This document shows positions 61,936 through 64,000 of a DNA stretch of 64,000 bases, piece by piece (the stretch's first letter is position 1; the number at the start of each line of letters is the position of its first letter). Source of the stretch: Neoasaia chiangmaiensis (GTDB lineage: Bacteria > Pseudomonadota > Alphaproteobacteria > Acetobacterales > Acetobacteraceae); assembly GCF_002005465.1 (NCBI RefSeq), contig NZ_CP014691.1, positions 1,178,001-1,242,000 of the forward strand. The letters run 5' to 3'. The translations under genes were made by a program, and so were the position numbers. A model generated the notes under the pieces. The model searched no databases. It saw only the letters and a list, made by a program, of their open reading frames with translations, and was not told the DNA's origin.

Positions 61936-64000
61936 TTACTTCGAGGCGTTCACCAGCGCCTCGATACCCGGTAGAATCGCGATCATCAGGCCGCTTGGCG
62001 GCAGCGTGCTTTTCAGCGATGCGACATGGGTCGCGCAAGCCGCGAACACCGCCTGTTGCTGCGCGATCTGTTGCGCAGCTTTCACGCGCCATGCCTTGTT
62101 GTGGTGTCCCTTCTCCATCGCCTCCAGACCCGTCAGCGCCAGAGCCGAAAGCTGCTGCGAGACCGGTATGGCCGCCTGAAGTTGCGGTGTCGTGGCCACG
62201 ACCTGATACGCGCTGGCATTCGCGGCATAAACATTCAGCATCGCGCGCAAGGGGGCCGCAACGCTCAGGTCGCCGGCCGCGTAACGCGACGCCAGACGAT
62301 TGAACGCCATGGCGGAGAAACTGTCCGGCTGAGCGATCGCGCCCGGCGCATCCAGCATCTCGTCGCCATTGTTCGCCAGGCGATTCATGGCGTAATTCTG
62401 CACCGGAACGGTCGCATCCGTCAGTACCGTCAGCGGCTCGATATTGTCCGGCGTCATACGCGCCACCATGCGCGCCCGATTGCGCGATGCCTCAAGCCCG
62501 GTCGCTTCCAGTTCCGCCTGAATGGTCGGCAAACGACGTTCCATATCCGCCACGTCCCGCACGCTTTCCGGCGACCAGTAGCGTTCGGCAATGGCGATCG
62601 AACGTGGCCACAGGCGCGCATCCGTCATCTCGTCCGAGACGATCTCACTCCACAACGGTGCCTCGCCACCCAGCACCAGTTTCTTCTGCGCGTCGTCCAG
62701 CGGCGGTTCATTCGGGTCGAGCGTGAACGCATCGATCATCGGACCGGCTTTTACGCGGGCCTTCGCGCCCTCTTCCGGTGACAGACCATCCGCCTGCACA
62801 TCGAACGGGTCGACGGCATAATGCTCCGCCGCCGGACGCAGCAGATCCAGATAATAACCCGACGAAACGACCACCGGATGACCGGCCCGTGTTGCGGAAC
62901 CGATCCATTTCGATCCACGCCAGGCTTCCACGACCACATCCTTGGGAATCGGCGCTTCGCTGACCTCATCCCAGCCCATCATGATCTTGCCCTGATGGGC
63001 GAGAACCTTCTCGACCTCCGCCGTGAACGCCGCCTGCAACGCCGGCGCGTCCGCATAACCGTGCGCCTTCATGTACGCGGCGATCTTCGGATTGGTCGTC
63101 CATTGCTTCGACACCACCTCATCTCCACCCGAGTGGAAATAACGGTCGGGGAAGAGCGCTCCCATCTCGGCGTAGAGACCTGCGGCAAAACGCAGGACAT
63201 CCGGCCGCGTCGGGTCGAACGCTGGATTGTTGAGGTTGAGATGTTGCGAACAGCTTGTGGTCGAACCTCCGCCACTGAACGCCGTCTGGCAGGTCTTCAA
63301 CCATTCCTTCGTCAAGGGAACCGGTTGCTGCGCCGCCAGTTCCGGATAGGCTTGCAGAACCGACAAGGCATGCCCCGGAATGTCGAACTCCGGCACGATA
63401 CGGATGCCACGATCCGCCGCATAAGCGACGATCTCGCGAATCTGCGCCTGGGTGTAATACTGATGATGACCGCCGATTTCCTGAAGCTTCGGGTAGCGGT
63501 GGCTCTCGACACGGAAACCGGTGCCGTCGCTTAGGTGCCAATGCAGCACGTTGAGCTTTGTCAGTTCCATCGCGTCCAGCTGGCGCTTGACGGTCTCGAC
63601 CGACACGAAGTGGCGCGACACGTCGAGCATCAGCCCACGCCAGACGAAACGTGGCGCATCATCAATATGGGCATCGGCCAGAGTTACGCCCTGCGGCGTG
63701 TGCTGCACCAGTTGCAGCAGCGTTGCCAGACCACGAAGAACACCCGCCGGTCCGTTCGCCGTCAGCGTCACGCCATCCGCGCCGGCGTTCAGCGTGTAAT
63801 GTTCATGTTCGTGAACGGTGAGGTATTCCGGGTCCCGTCCAACGCGAATATGCAACGCCAGCGGCGCGCCGCCCGCAGCCGATGGGCCCGTCAGTTGGTT
63901 CAACCGCGTCTGAAAACGGGCGAGCGCGCGTTTCAGGAGCGGCGTGGGCTTTCCACTGTCCCATACGACCTGCATACCTCCCGCAAGGGGCACACCACCG
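61936..64000 (-). CDS. GH20 beta-N-acetylhexosaminidase (N-terminus outside window)
   Basis: 688 codons are visible and the frame runs off the window edge, so signal peptide and start are not seen. An N-terminal GH20b-like domain is followed by the catalytic barrel: 'RGLMLDVSRHFVSVETVKRQLDAM' in two parts, 'LNVLHWHLSDGTGFRVES', 'RIVPEFDIPGHALSV', catalytic Asp-Glu in 'YFHSGGDEVVSKQW', 'MMGWDEVSEAP' and 'GGEAPLWSEIVSDEMTDARLWPR' in parts. It removes terminal beta-GlcNAc or GalNAc by substrate-assisted catalysis. A helical C-terminal extension of ~150 residues follows. Pairs with nagB for amino-sugar use. Confidence 0.94.
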   Translation of the reverse strand, partial: GGVPLAGGMQVVWDSGKPTPLLKRALARFQTRLNQLTGPSAAGGAPLALHIRVGRDPEYLTVHEHEHYTLNAGADGVTLTANGPAGVLRGLATLLQLVQHTPQGVTLADAHIDDAPRFVWRGLMLDVSRHFVSVETVKRQLDAMELTKLNVLHWHLSDGTGFRVESHRYPKLQEIGGHHQYYTQAQIREIVAYAADRGIRIVPEFDIPGHALSVLQAYPELAAQQPVPLTKEWLKTCQTAFSGGGSTTSCSQHLNLNNPAFDPTRPDVLRFAAGLYAEMGALFPDRYFHSGGDEVVSKQWTTNPKIAAYMKAHGYADAPALQAAFTAEVEKVLAHQGKIMMGWDEVSEAPIPKDVVVEAWRGSKWIGSATRAGHPVVVSSGYYLDLLRPAAEHYAVDPFDVQADGLSPEEGAKARVKAGPMIDAFTLDPNEPPLDDAQKKLVLGGEAPLWSEIVSDEMTDARLWPRSIAIAERYWSPESVRDVADMERRLPTIQAELEATGLEASRNRARMVARMTPDNIEPLTVLTDATVPVQNYAMNRLANNGDEMLDAPGAIAQPDSFSAMAFNRLASRYAAGDLSVAAPLRAMLNVYAANASAYQVVATTPQLQAAIPVSQQLSALALTGLEAMEKGHHNKAWRVKAAQQIAQQQAVFAACATHVASLKSTLPPSGLMIAILPGIEALVNASK

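Overview
The window is high-GC, densely packed alphaproteobacterial chromosome. Inference: it comes from an acetic acid bacterium (Acetobacteraceae; an Asaia/Kozakia/Gluconobacter-like lineage is my guess). The reasons are protein style, the neighbourhood of a DUF6476-type protein, rluD and rpoH, and outer-membrane receptors carrying an 'NGVTNTT.GGG' segment. No 16S rRNA or other decisive taxonomic marker is present.

Layout. 1-7012 (minus): a type I secretion ABC/HlyD pair followed by a Sel1-repeat protein and a glycosyltransferase cut by the window edge. 7145-17767: a CxCC protein, cobalamin-dependent methionine synthase (metH), a YidB-like protein, an old yellow enzyme divergent from an ArsR regulator, a TspO-like protein, a zinc alcohol dehydrogenase, a DUF6476-like protein, rluD and rpoH. 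17835-31487 (mostly minus): a membrane protein and a pseudokinase, serC-hisZ-purA, tRNA-Leu(CAA), then ffh-rpsP-rimM-trmD-rplS running directly into leuC-leuD-leuB, and an LTxxQ (Spy-like) periplasmic protein. 31691-37620: tRNA-Ser(TGA), an AIM24-family protein, a DEAD-box helicase, and a tightly overlapped metX-metW-kinase-nitroreductase operon.

37799-45511 (plus) is an accessory block. It holds a 1242-residue protein joining a GH99/WbsX-like domain to two glycosyltransferase domains, then a less GC-rich stretch with a secreted protein made of twelve 14-residue tandem repeats, and directly after it a periplasmic-sensor diguanylate cyclase.

46571-64000 is a glycan and amino-sugar utilisation locus. 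A DeoR repressor, a BadF-type sugar kinase, a SIS-domain isomerase/deaminase, a GatZ/KbaZ-family protein and a threonine aldolase form one overlapping minus-strand operon. Divergent from it are a TonB-dependent receptor, a clan GH-D-like alpha-galactosidase/alpha-N-acetylgalactosaminidase candidate and a GH35 beta-galactosidase. A second, paralogous receptor, nagB and a GH20 beta-hexosaminidase complete the set. Together they suggest uptake and breakdown of Gal/GalNAc/GlcNAc-containing glycans, with TGATCGTT repeats between the divergent units as likely DeoR operators.

The most unusual items are the tandem-repeat secreted protein next to a periplasmic-sensor cyclase, the amino-sugar glycan locus with its putative operator array, a pseudokinase lacking all three catalytic signatures, and an inverted-repeat structure just upstream of ffh that can fold as a three-way junction.
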